A stretch of 34,915 nucleotides of DNA, taken from Dethiobacter sp. GTDB taxonomy: Bacteria > Bacillota > Dethiobacteria > DTU022 > UBA8154. The number at the start of each line of letters is the position of its first letter. The stretch's first letter is position 1. The position numbers were made by a program, and so were the translations under genes. The stretch covers positions 1 through 34,915 of the forward strand of contig QZJM01000068.1 of the NCBI GenBank assembly GCA_003605065.1, written 5' to 3'. The notes beneath the pieces are model-generated. The model ran no database searches and had not been told where the DNA came from. It saw only the letters and a list, made by a program, of their open reading frames with translations. This document shows positions 24,540 to 32,993 of the stretch, one piece after another.

Positions 24540-26627
24540 ATGGCAAACAGCAACGGTGCATTAAAAGAGGGTTCTCCCGGGATACCCCCCTGTCAGGCAG
24601 CCTGTCCTATTCATCAGGAGGTACGGGAATACTTGCGCTTGATCGCCATTGGGGACTTTAACCGTTCCTTAGAGGTTATTAAAAAGGCAAATCCCGTTTC
24701 CTCGGTATGCGGGACTATCTGTGCCCATCATTGTGAAGACGAATGCAGGCGCCAGAATGTGGACGAACCCGTTTCCATTCGGGGCTTAAAAAGAGCAGCG
24801 GTGGAATTCGGCCAGGCGGATTTTGCCGCCCCGGCAAATGTAGATGCCGGTAAAAAAGTAGCTATTATCGGTTCCGGGCCGGCGGGATTAATCGCCGCTT
24901 ATGACCTTGCTTTGCAGGGCTGCCCCGTAACTATTTTTGAACGGGAAAAATACCTCGGCGGTGCTCCGCGCAACTTTATTCCCCTCTACCGCCTCCCCGA
25001 TGAGACTGTTGAGCGGGATATTGATAATCTTAAAAAATTAGGCGTAGAGTTTAGAACTGGAGTAGAATTCGGCACGGATTTTGGGTTGGAAGAATTGAAG
25101 AAGGAAGGTTTTAAAGCTGTACTTATAGCGGTAGGCCTTACGGCAAGCCGTGGCCTGCCTATCCCCGGAGCTGATCACAAAGATGTCCTTTTGGCCCTGG
25201 AATTTTTAAAGGCGGCCAAGAGAGATAACTTCAGGCTGGACGGGCGCGAGGTTATCGTAATCGGCGGCGGTAACGTGGCCATGGATGTGGCCCGCTCGGC
25301 AGTACGCTGTGGCGCAGCCAGGGTAAGACTGGCCTGCCTGGAGTCCGAAAAGGAAATGCCGGCTTTTTCCTGGGAAATTGAAGAGGCCAAGGAAGAGGGC
25401 GTTGAATTCAACTGCTCCTGGGGGCCAAAAGCTATCAAGGTGGAAAACGGCGGGATTACGGGGCTGGAGCTCAAAGAATGTACCGCTGTTTTCGATGCGG
25501 AAAAAAGGTTCAACCCCAGCTATAATGAGGAAAATATCCTTGTAATCCCCGGAAATACCGTCATTTTTGCCATCGGCCAGGGCTCCGACCTGGAAGCGGT
25601 GAAAAAAGCCGGTGTTCCCATAGATGAAAGAGGCCGCCTGGTGTTCGACCCGGCAACCATGAAAACCCCTCTGGAGGGAGTCTTTGCCTGCGGGGAGATA
25701 GTAGCCGGCCCCAGCACGGCGGTTAAGGCCATGGCCAACGGCAGGGTGGCGGGCATGTCCATTTATAACTATCTTGCCGGAAAACCTTTTGTGGCCTCCA
25801 TGGTCGCGGAGGAGACACCACTCTCCGAGCTGGCCGCTGATGTTGCCGAAAACGTCAAGAAAATAGCGCGCCATGAAATTCCCATGTTAAACGCTGCAGA
25901 GCGCTCCAGCAACTTCCTGCCCGTAGAAAAGGGTTACACCATGGCTATGGCCGTATGGGAGAGCCGCCGCTGCCTGGGTTGTGCTGCCGGTGCCCAGCGG
26001 ATCGTGGAAAAATGTGCCGACTGCCTTACCTGCCTGCGTACGTGTCCCTATAACGTTCCGGTGGTCAGCGACCAGGGCGACTTAATGATCCGCGATCACC
26101 AGTGCCAGGCCTGCGGTCTTTGCCTTACTGTCTGCCCCAACCTGGCCATCGAGTTCAGGGCTCCTTATATCGCCGAGGCGGAGGAGCAGCTTGAGCCTGT
26201 AGTCAGTAAACTAATGGCTTCCCGAAACGGGTCGCCGGCAGTGTTGGTTTTATCCTGCGGCCTGGGCGCCTATGCTCTGCCAGGATTTAATGAAGGCTTC
26301 TTAAAGAACAAAGGCGGGAATGTGGATGTTGTCAAATTCCCCTGTATTTCCAAAATTGACACCACCCACATCCTTAAAGCTTTCCAGCTGGGGGCGGATG
26401 CAGTTATTGTCGCGGGCTGTGCGGAAGAAGACACAAATAACTGTCCTTTCCAAAAAACCATGTACTGGGCCGGCCAGCGTGTCAGCCGCGTTAAGTCTAT
26501 CCTGAAAGATGTGGGCATCGAGGAGGAACGCCTTGCCCTCTGCAGCTTTGCCCCGGAAGCAGTGGATAATTTCGGAGAAGCTGTCAGCGAAGTTCTAACT
26601 AAAATTAACGAACTTGGCAAGCGGTAG
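24540..26627 (+). CDS. GltD-like NAD(P)H/FAD oxidoreductase fused to 2x[4Fe-4S] ferredoxin and MvhD-like domains
   Basis: N-term CQAACPIHQEVREYLRLI...VCGTICAHHCEDECRR; VAIIGSGPAGLIAAYDLALQG; VIVIGGGNVAMDVARSAVRCGA; CADCLTCLRTCPYNVP, CQACGLCLTVCP; C-term VLSCGLGAYALPG...FPCISKIDTTHILKAFQLGADAVIVAGCAEEDTNNCPFQ. ATG 24540 follows aagaaggag. Confidence 0.92.
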   Translation: MANSNGALKEGSPGIPPCQAACPIHQEVREYLRLIAIGDFNRSLEVIKKANPVSSVCGTICAHHCEDECRRQNVDEPVSIRGLKRAAVEFGQADFAAPANVDAGKKVAIIGSGPAGLIAAYDLALQGCPVTIFEREKYLGGAPRNFIPLYRLPDETVERDIDNLKKLGVEFRTGVEFGTDFGLEELKKEGFKAVLIAVGLTASRGLPIPGADHKDVLLALEFLKAAKRDNFRLDGREVIVIGGGNVAMDVARSAVRCGAARVRLACLESEKEMPAFSWEIEEAKEEGVEFNCSWGPKAIKVENGGITGLELKECTAVFDAEKRFNPSYNEENILVIPGNTVIFAIGQGSDLEAVKKAGVPIDERGRLVFDPATMKTPLEGVFACGEIVAGPSTAVKAMANGRVAGMSIYNYLAGKPFVASMVAEETPLSELAADVAENVKKIARHEIPMLNAAERSSNFLPVEKGYTMAMAVWESRRCLGCAAGAQRIVEKCADCLTCLRTCPYNVPVVSDQGDLMIRDHQCQACGLCLTVCPNLAIEFRAPYIAEAEEQLEPVVSKLMASRNGSPAVLVLSCGLGAYALPGFNEGFLKNKGGNVDVVKFPCISKIDTTHILKAFQLGADAVIVAGCAEEDTNNCPFQKTMYWAGQRVSRVKSILKDVGIEEERLALCSFAPEAVDNFGEAVSEVLTKINELGKR

Positions 26628-26699
26628 ACTTATAAATGAGTGGTATTAGAAAGTATATGGCAGGCGTTGTAAGGTATGATTCAGTTTGGGGGAAATAAA

Positions 26700-27395
26700 A
26701 TGGTTGTTGCCGATCTTAATGTGGCCGTTGCTTTTGGGGCAGGTCTCCTTTCCTTTTTTTCCCCCTGTGTTCTGCCCCTTATTCCAGCCTATATGGCTTC
26801 CATGGGAGTGCAGTTATCTGCAAAAGAACCGGCTTTAAAAGGTCGTCTCCTTACCATGTCCCTGGCCTTTGTGCTGGGATTTACCCTCATTTTTATCATC
26901 ATGGGCATATCTGCAGGGCTGCTGGGAAGCCTGCTGCTGGAGTACCGGGAAGCCCTGTACCGCCTGGGAGGGGTAATTGTATTTTTCTTTGGCCTGAAAC
27001 AGCTCGGTATTTTCAACCTTCCCTTTTTGGAGCGCAGCTGGAGCGGTATTTCCAGGGCGCCGGCAGCCAGGGGCATATTTAGTTCTTTTCTGATGGGGGC
27101 CATTTTTTCCCTGGCCTGGAGCCCCTGTGCCGGGCCGGTGCTGGCCGGTATCCTGCTGCTGGCCATGGGGGCAGGGAGCCCCTCTACGGCGGCTTTTTAT
27201 CTTTTCGTCTATTCCATGGGATTGGCGGTGCCATTTATAGCGCTGGCTGTTTTCTGGGATGTATTCCTGGGCAGGTTAAAGAAATTAAACCGTTTCCACG
27301 CTGTATTTACCCGCTTAAGCGCTGTTTTTCTGCTGCTGCTGGGGTTTTTGCTTTTCAGCGGGCTATTTTTGAAAATTACTTCCATCTTAATATAA
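26700..27395 (+). CDS. ccdA: CcdA-type cytochrome c biogenesis / thiol-disulfide membrane protein
   Basis: FGAGLLSFFSPCVLPLIPAYMASMGV; FSLAWSPCAGPVLAGILLLA; six hydrophobic segments. ATG 26700 follows ggggga. Confidence 0.92.
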   Translation: MVVADLNVAVAFGAGLLSFFSPCVLPLIPAYMASMGVQLSAKEPALKGRLLTMSLAFVLGFTLIFIIMGISAGLLGSLLLEYREALYRLGGVIVFFFGLKQLGIFNLPFLERSWSGISRAPAARGIFSSFLMGAIFSLAWSPCAGPVLAGILLLAMGAGSPSTAAFYLFVYSMGLAVPFIALAVFWDVFLGRLKKLNRFHAVFTRLSAVFLLLLGFLLFSGLFLKITSILI

Positions 27396-27515
27396 AGGTG
27401 ATCCGGAAGGGGATGAGGACAGCCGGGCCAGGGGTCTGCTCTGCTTCTTTATTTGACTCAGCAAGCCGGGTTAATTTTGTTTTCGTTGTATAATTAAGAC
27501 GGAAGAGAGTATATT

Positions 27516-28103
27516 TTGGTGGAAAAAAAGAAAAGAATAATTAACATTTTCCTGCTGGTGCTTGTTCTTTTTGCTTTTTTTCTTTTCCTGAATTTCTTTA
27601 GCACGGCCTGTAATTTAATGCCGGGAGGAATCAAAAGACCGGGGCAAAGCGGAACAGAAACCGGGGAAAAAACGGCAGAATATGCCCCGAAAATAGGATC
27701 ACCTGCTCCTTTATTTTCTTTGAGGGATCTTGAAGGAGAAGTCCGTAAACTGGAAGATTTTCGTGGGAATCCCGTTATCCTGAATTTTTGGACTACCTGG
27801 TGTCCGTACTGTGTGGATGAAATGCCTCTTTTGCAGGAACTGCACACCTCCGGTGAAGATGTTGTGGTGCTGGCTGTTAACGTCCGGGAGAGTAAAGAAT
27901 CAGCGCAGAAGTTTATTGTTGATAAAGGCTTTACTTTCCCCGTTTTGCTGGATAGCGAGGGGAAAGTGTTCAAAAGCTACCGCTTGAGGGCATATCCTAC
28001 TACTTTTGCTTTAAACGCCGAGGGAATCGTTACTTCCATCAAAATCGGCGCTTTTAATGCTGCCGGCCTGGAGAAGCTTGTACGCAGCGCCCGGGAGAAG
28101 TAA
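27516..28103 (+). CDS. TlpA/ResA-like thioredoxin-fold lipoprotein/thiol-disulfide oxidoreductase
   Basis: N-terminal TM; IGSPAPLFSLRDLEGEVRKLEDFRGNPVILNFWTTWCPYCVDEMPLLQELH (WCPYC). Confidence 0.92.
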   Translation: MVEKKKRIINIFLLVLVLFAFFLFLNFFSTACNLMPGGIKRPGQSGTETGEKTAEYAPKIGSPAPLFSLRDLEGEVRKLEDFRGNPVILNFWTTWCPYCVDEMPLLQELHTSGEDVVVLAVNVRESKESAQKFIVDKGFTFPVLLDSEGKVFKSYRLRAYPTTFALNAEGIVTSIKIGAFNAAGLEKLVRSAREK

Positions 28104-28318
28104 CCTGGTTCCTGTCATACAGCCGGGTGCCGGGAAGGGGAAAAACATGGATCCCCGCAGCAAAGCCTTTGTGGAAGGGCATGTGGTTTATTAGATTATT
28201 TTAATGTTAAGATAAATTAAGGGAACCTTTTTTGCTGTGAAACGTTATCTTAATAGATGCTAAATAAAGGGCAAAAGGGGGGAGCTTTCGCTCCGGACAG
28301 CGGAGGGGAGCAGGCAAA

Positions 28319-29302
28319 ATGTTAAAAGGTAAAAGGGAGAGAAAAAAAGGAGTTTTTGCTCTACTTTCCTTAATTCTGGTACTCATAATTCTCAGTGTTG
28401 TTACAGGATGTGCTTCTCTGCAAAAAGCAGCGTTTTCACTGGAAAACAGTGCTAAATCGGGGGGAATGGGGTCTCCTCCACAGGCGGCAATGGATGAAGC
28501 CAAATTTGCCGCAAGCATGTCCTATGACAGGGCTTCGGAAAGCGGAGCTGTAGCGGATTCGCGGGAATCTTCCCCACAGTATATTATTCGCAATGGTCAT
28601 CTTACCCTGATTATTACCGATATCGAGGAGGCGGTCACAGAGATCCAGCAAAAAGCAGCCCAGTTCCAAGGATATGTGTCTTCCCTGGAGCTTTACGACC
28701 TTACCCAGGAACGCAGAGCCGGCCGTATTTCCCTGCGCATTCCCGAGGATAAATTCGATTCAGCCCTTGTTATGCTGGAAGAAGTGGGAAAAATTAAAAA
28801 TAAGAGCACCAGTGAAGAAGACGCAACTTTGCATTATATTGACCTGGAAGCCCGGATTACAAACATGGAGGCTCAGGAGAAAAGATTACGCGAACTGCTG
28901 GACAGGGCGCAAAAAGTGGAGGAAGTCCTGGAGGTTGAAAAAGAACTGTGGAGGATCCGGGGCAACCTGGAATCCATGATTGCTGAATTTAGGCATTTAA
29001 AACAACGTGTAAGCTACTCTTCCATCAATATCTACCTGGAGGAAAAAGATCCCCTTACTACCTCCCTGGTAGAAGGCCTCGGCACCTGGGAAAAAGTTGG
29101 CAGCCTATTAGCTTTGAATACAAACCGTCTTATAAAAGGAATCTCCACTTTAATTATCGTTTCCATAGGATCGCTTCCCATACTGGTTCCCCTGGCTTTG
29201 CTGGTCGTTCTTGTGGGGAAAATTGTTGTCGTTGTTAAAAATAGAAAAAAAGCCAAAAGCCAGGATACAAAAGATCAAGGTCCTTCTACTCCGGCGGCCT
29301 GA
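28319..29302 (+). CDS. DUF4349-type lipoprotein
   Basis: Lipobox LSVVTGC; YIIRNGHLTLIITDIEEAVTEIQQKAAQFQGYVSSLELYD...RISLRIPEDKFDSALVMLEEVGKIKNKSTSEEDATLHYIDLEARITNMEAQEKRLRELL; C-terminal TM. Confidence 0.85.
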   Translation: MLKGKRERKKGVFALLSLILVLIILSVVTGCASLQKAAFSLENSAKSGGMGSPPQAAMDEAKFAASMSYDRASESGAVADSRESSPQYIIRNGHLTLIITDIEEAVTEIQQKAAQFQGYVSSLELYDLTQERRAGRISLRIPEDKFDSALVMLEEVGKIKNKSTSEEDATLHYIDLEARITNMEAQEKRLRELLDRAQKVEEVLEVEKELWRIRGNLESMIAEFRHLKQRVSYSSINIYLEEKDPLTTSLVEGLGTWEKVGSLLALNTNRLIKGISTLIIVSIGSLPILVPLALLVVLVGKIVVVVKNRKKAKSQDTKDQGPSTPAA

Positions 29303-29309
29303 AACTAAT

Positions 29310-29336
29310 ATGAAAATGGCGCAGCGTTTGCTGGTG
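29310..29336 (+). repeat. Stub copy C of the palindromic repeat (first 27 bp only)
   Basis: ATGAAAATGGCGCAGCGTTTGCTGGTG identical to the first 27 bp of copy B. Confidence 0.85.
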
Positions 29337-29345
29337 AAAGAATAG

Positions 29346-29408
29346 GTGCCTGGCACTTAACTTATTTACTTATTGGGTAATTTGGTGCCTGGCACCAAAC
29401 TTATTTAT
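29346..29408. repeat. Tandem GGTGCCTGGCAC repeats
   Basis: GGTGCCTGGCAC-tt-AACTTATTTA ... GGTGCCTGGCAC-ca-AACTTATTTA, two direct copies, the second nearly palindromic (GGTGCCTGGCACC). Confidence 0.8.
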
Positions 29409-29411
29409 TTC

Positions 29412-29459
29412 TTGACAAAATAATTTTAAAAAGTATAATGTAGTTAAGTAATTACTTAA
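29412..29459 (+). promoter_or_regulatory. Promoter plus ArsR-type palindromic operator
   Basis: TTGACA (29412), 16-bp spacer, TATAAT (29434), then perfect palindrome TTAAGTAATTACTTAA (29444-29459) upstream of arsR. Confidence 0.85.
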
Positions 29460-29465
29460 TTAGTT

Positions 29466-29954
29466 TTGGTGAGAATATTTATGGATGAACTCCTTATTAA
29501 TTTAAAAGCGTTGGCTGATGAAACCCGTTTTAAAATAATCGACCTGCTTTTGACTCATGATTTTTGTGTGGGTGCCCTGGCAGCACGCCTGGGTATTTCC
29601 GAGGCAGCAGTTTCCCAACAATTACAGGTTTTAAGAAAAGCGGGTTTGGTTAAGGGAGAAAAACGCGGCTACTGGACCCATTACTCGGTAGAACAGGATG
29701 TACTTAAGCAAGTTGCCGCCAGCCTGAAAAAGGTGGCAGAACGGTCGCCTGGCTGCAGGCATGCCTGCCAGAAAGAGTTATCAGGGGTAAAAGACCATAC
29801 TTCAGAGGGGAGGGAAAAGAAAGTGTGTAAGTGCGGCTGTGAGCATCCGGAGAAATTGGAAAGCGAACCGGGAAAATGTACTCCGGAAAAAATTAAGGAG
29901 TGTCACGGGGAAAATAAAGAACATCCCTGTGAGAGAGAAGATAATTGTTGCTAA
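29466..29954 (+). CDS. ArsR family regulator with Cys-rich C-terminal tail
   Basis: LKALADETRFKIIDLLLTHDFCVGALAARLGISEAAVSQQLQVLRKAGLVKGEKRGYWTHYSV; tail VCKCGCEHPEKLESEPGKCTPEKIKECHGENKEHPCEREDNCC. A start at ATG 29481 is also plausible. Confidence 0.92.
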   Translation: MVRIFMDELLINLKALADETRFKIIDLLLTHDFCVGALAARLGISEAAVSQQLQVLRKAGLVKGEKRGYWTHYSVEQDVLKQVAASLKKVAERSPGCRHACQKELSGVKDHTSEGREKKVCKCGCEHPEKLESEPGKCTPEKIKECHGENKEHPCEREDNCC

Positions 29955-29967
29955 TGCTAAGGGTACA

Positions 29968-30005
29968 AAAGTGAGCAGGATTTTTTAATCCTGCTCACTT
30001 TTTTA
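29968..30005 (+). terminator. Intrinsic terminator after arsR
   Basis: GTGAGCAGGATT-ttt-AATCCTGCTCAC followed by T6. Confidence 0.92.
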
Positions 30006-30165
30006 GGAGATTTGGCAAGAATCCTCTCCATTTCAATGGAGAGTAGTTTACTGTGTGTATCGAGGGTGTTAAAGTTTACCATCAACATGGTAGGTAACAG
30101 CTAACTCCTGCTTTTATACATTATTAACGCCGTGGTGGAGCCAAGACAGGAGGGAGACAGGCAAA

Positions 30166-30873
30166 ATGAACATTTTAGAAGCGTGTAACTTAACTAAAAA
30201 ATACGGTGATTTTACGGCGGTGGAAAGTATAGACTTTTACATTAAAGAGGGGGAGATCTTTGGATTCCTCGGCCCCAATGGTGCCGGAAAAACTACAACC
30301 ATAAATATGCTGACAGGATTGGCCCGGATAACATCTGGGTTTATCCGCTTATCGGGAACTGATTATACCCGCCGGATTAAAAAGGCGCAGCATTTAATGG
30401 GTATTGTTCCTGATGAGAGCAATCTTTACGAAGAGCTCGGCGGGTTCCAAAACTTGAGTTTTTGTGCGGCTCTTTATGGCATGGAAAGGAGTAAACGCGA
30501 GGAAAGGGCCTGGCAGCTTCTTAAACAATTTGGACTTGCTGAGGCGGGAAAGAAGCCCTTCAGGTCTTTTTCCAAAGGTATGAAAAGAAAGTTAACCATC
30601 GCTGCCGGAATCATTCACGAACCCAAAATTCTTTTTTTGGACGAATCCACAACCGGTATTGATGTTGTAAGTGCAAGGCAAATTCGTAAACTGATCCTGG
30701 AATTGAACGAAAAAGAGACTGCCATTTTTTTGACGACACATTATATTGAAGAAGCAGAAAGGCTTTGCCATAGAGTAGCATTTATCGTCGATGGGAAAAT
30801 CGTGCGTATTGGCACAATCGAAGAACTGATGAAAGATATGAGAAACTATTACCTGAAGCCCCCAATATATTAA
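30166..30873 (+). CDS. ABC transporter ATP-binding protein (ABC-2 type, C-terminally truncated)
   Basis: GFLGPNGAGKTTTINML (Walker A), FSKGMKRKLTIAAGIIHEPKILFLDESTTGID (signature/Walker B). Confidence 0.92.
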   Translation: MNILEACNLTKKYGDFTAVESIDFYIKEGEIFGFLGPNGAGKTTTINMLTGLARITSGFIRLSGTDYTRRIKKAQHLMGIVPDESNLYEELGGFQNLSFCAALYGMERSKREERAWQLLKQFGLAEAGKKPFRSFSKGMKRKLTIAAGIIHEPKILFLDESTTGIDVVSARQIRKLILELNEKETAIFLTTHYIEEAERLCHRVAFIVDGKIVRIGTIEELMKDMRNYYLKPPIY

Positions 30874-30881
30874 AACATTCC

Positions 30882-30974
30882 ATCACCGGCAATGGGCAGA
30901 TCCTGCCCGGGCTTAGTTTTTTAATGTTGATTTTATTCAGCCTTTTTTTATTTGGCTATAGCATAAGAACCTAA
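30882..30974 (+). pseudogene. C-terminal scrap of an ABC-2 permease
   Basis: Frame-shifted relative to the ATPase: ITGNGQILPGLSFLMLILFSLFLFGYSIRT*, hydrophobic, immediately follows the truncated ATPase. Confidence 0.45.
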
Positions 30975-31071
30975 CTTCCCGTACATTTTATAACTATGCC
31001 ACTTCGAAAGCCCTAAAATAAGCTGCTTTACAGCGATTTTTGCCTTGCAATCCCCATTAATAATAGTTATA

Positions 31072-32661
31072 ATTATAACTATGAGAGGAGGATTTGCATG
31101 GCATATCGCGTTCATCAGGTGAATAAGAAAACCGGCGTTACATACGTCTATGAAGCAACCTCTGTCTGGGACAAGGAAAAGAAACAGCCGCGTAACAAAC
31201 AGGTCTGTATTGGCAAGCTGGATCCCCAGACAGGTGAGTTCATCCCGTCGAAACGCCTGGATCCCGAACAAGCAGCCGCCCGGGATCCGGCCGTCACCGC
31301 CACAGCGAAGATTGTGGGTCCTGCACTACTGCTGGACAAGATTACAGCTGAACTGGAACTGGACAAAGTTTTGAAAAACTGTTTTCCGAAGGCGTATCAA
31401 CAAATCCTATGTATGGCCTACTACATCACCGCGCGGGGCGGGCCGTTATGCCACTGCAAAGCCTGGAGCAAAAGCCATGCCCATCCTTTTGGCAAAGAGC
31501 TGACCAGCCAGCGTATCAGCGATATTCTCCGGACACTGGAAACTAACGGACAAAAGACTTTCTTCAAAAAGTGGGGCCAGAAGATCCTGGAAAATGATTA
31601 TTTGTGTTATGATATCACTTCAGTCTCTTCTTATGGAGAATTGAATGAATACGTCAAGTACGGCTACAACCGGGACGGGGAAAGCCTGAAGCAGATCAAC
31701 CTGGCCCTTCTCTTTGGCCAGAAAAGCCAGTTGCCCGTTTACTACAACCGGTTGCCCGGAAACATCAGTGATGTCAGTACCCTGCATCATTTTTTAAAGA
31801 CCTTTAGCTACTTAGAGATGTCCAAGCTGCACCTTGTGATGGACAAAGGCTTTTACAGCCAGAAGAATGTGGATGAACTGCTGGCAGCACGGGACAAGTT
31901 TATCCTGGCAGTTCCTAACAGGCTTAAATGGGTCCAAAATATCATTGACGAGGTCCGGGAGACCATCCAGAACCCGGATGGTTACCGAAAGATAGACGGC
32001 GAAATTCTCTATGTGCATACGAGACTGTACCCCTGGGGCAAAGAACGGCGGCGCTGTTACGTGCACCTCTACTACAATGCCCATGCAGCAGCCGAAGCCA
32101 CGGACAGCTTTACCGAAGAACTGCTGGCCTACAAAGAAGAATTAGAAACAGGTCTGTTGGTCAGCGGCCATGAAGATGCTTACAAAACCTTTTTCACCAT
32201 CAAGGAAACCCCGGTGCGTGGCCGCAAAGTACTCTTTAACAACGAAGCCATTCAGAAATACCGTAACCGGTATGCCGGGTTCTATGCACTTCTTACCAAC
32301 GATATCAAAGATCCGGTAGAAGCCCTGATGGTTTACCGGAATAAAGACAACATTGAGAAATGCTTTGACGATCTGAAAAACCAACTGGACATGAAACGCC
32401 TCCGTATTCACAGTTCCCCTGCCATGGATGGCCGGCTTTTTGTCCAGTTCATTGCCCTGATCTACATGAACGCTTTGCGTAAAAAGATGCGGGATACCGG
32501 GCTTATTGAGAAGTACACGGTCCGGGAACTGCTCCTGGAAATGGAGACGCTGACTCAAGTCCGCTATTCCGGCAAGTATGGGCATATCCTCACGGAGATC
32601 ACCAAACCACAGCGTCAAATTATGGAAAGCTTGGAGATTAATCCGCACACATAGTTATAAT
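31072..32661 (+). mobile_element. IS1634-like insertion sequence
   Basis: Full-length transposase ORF; inverted ends ATTATAACTAT (31072-31082) and ATAGTTATAAT (32651-32661). Confidence 0.75.
31098..32654 (+). CDS. IS1634/IS4-superfamily transposase
   Basis: DKVLKNCFPKAYQQILCMAYYITARGGPL, YDITSVSSYGELNEYVKYGYNRDGESLKQINLALLF, HLVMDKGFYSQKNVDELL, DVVEALMVYRNKDNIEKCFDDLKN-type DDE context. Confidence 0.9.
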   Translation: MAYRVHQVNKKTGVTYVYEATSVWDKEKKQPRNKQVCIGKLDPQTGEFIPSKRLDPEQAAARDPAVTATAKIVGPALLLDKITAELELDKVLKNCFPKAYQQILCMAYYITARGGPLCHCKAWSKSHAHPFGKELTSQRISDILRTLETNGQKTFFKKWGQKILENDYLCYDITSVSSYGELNEYVKYGYNRDGESLKQINLALLFGQKSQLPVYYNRLPGNISDVSTLHHFLKTFSYLEMSKLHLVMDKGFYSQKNVDELLAARDKFILAVPNRLKWVQNIIDEVRETIQNPDGYRKIDGEILYVHTRLYPWGKERRRCYVHLYYNAHAAAEATDSFTEELLAYKEELETGLLVSGHEDAYKTFFTIKETPVRGRKVLFNNEAIQKYRNRYAGFYALLTNDIKDPVEALMVYRNKDNIEKCFDDLKNQLDMKRLRIHSSPAMDGRLFVQFIALIYMNALRKKMRDTGLIEKYTVRELLLEMETLTQVRYSGKYGHILTEITKPQRQIMESLEINPHT

Positions 32662-32953
32662 TTTTCCGGGAATTTAGGATAAGAAACGTAAAACGAAAAT
32701 GGATTTATTAGGATTTTTGCTCCCTGCTGTCAGATCCGGTTTCTTAGATACGCGCCGGTAAAACACCTCTTTTTTTCTAGAGGGGTGAAAGTATAATAAA
32801 GTATAATAAACCCGGTTCCGAAGGCAGGTGTCAGCTAATACCTACCTGTAGACAGAGGGAAAAGCTTCACTGGCTGATTTTAACTTCGTGTATTCTACAT
32901 GTTGTAGTTTTAAAATTCTTTCTGGACAAAACTTATTTTTTGGGGTATATTCA

Positions 32954-32978
32954 TATAATGAAATTAGGCATGCCTAAT
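32954..32978 (+). promoter_or_regulatory. -10 element and perfect palindromic operator for marR-MATE operon
   Basis: TATAAT 32954-32959 followed by ATTAGGCATGCCTAAT (32963-32978). Confidence 0.75.
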
Positions 32979-32993
32979 AATAAGGGGTATTTT

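Noticed and set aside
25206-25874. 222-aa minus-strand ORF opposite the GltD-like gene
   Set aside because: Antisense to FAD/NAD(P) motif-bearing coding sequence.
27288-27303. TTTCCACGCTGT as a further IclR-type operator
   Set aside because: Within the ccdA coding region and missing the symmetric half-site; likely chance.
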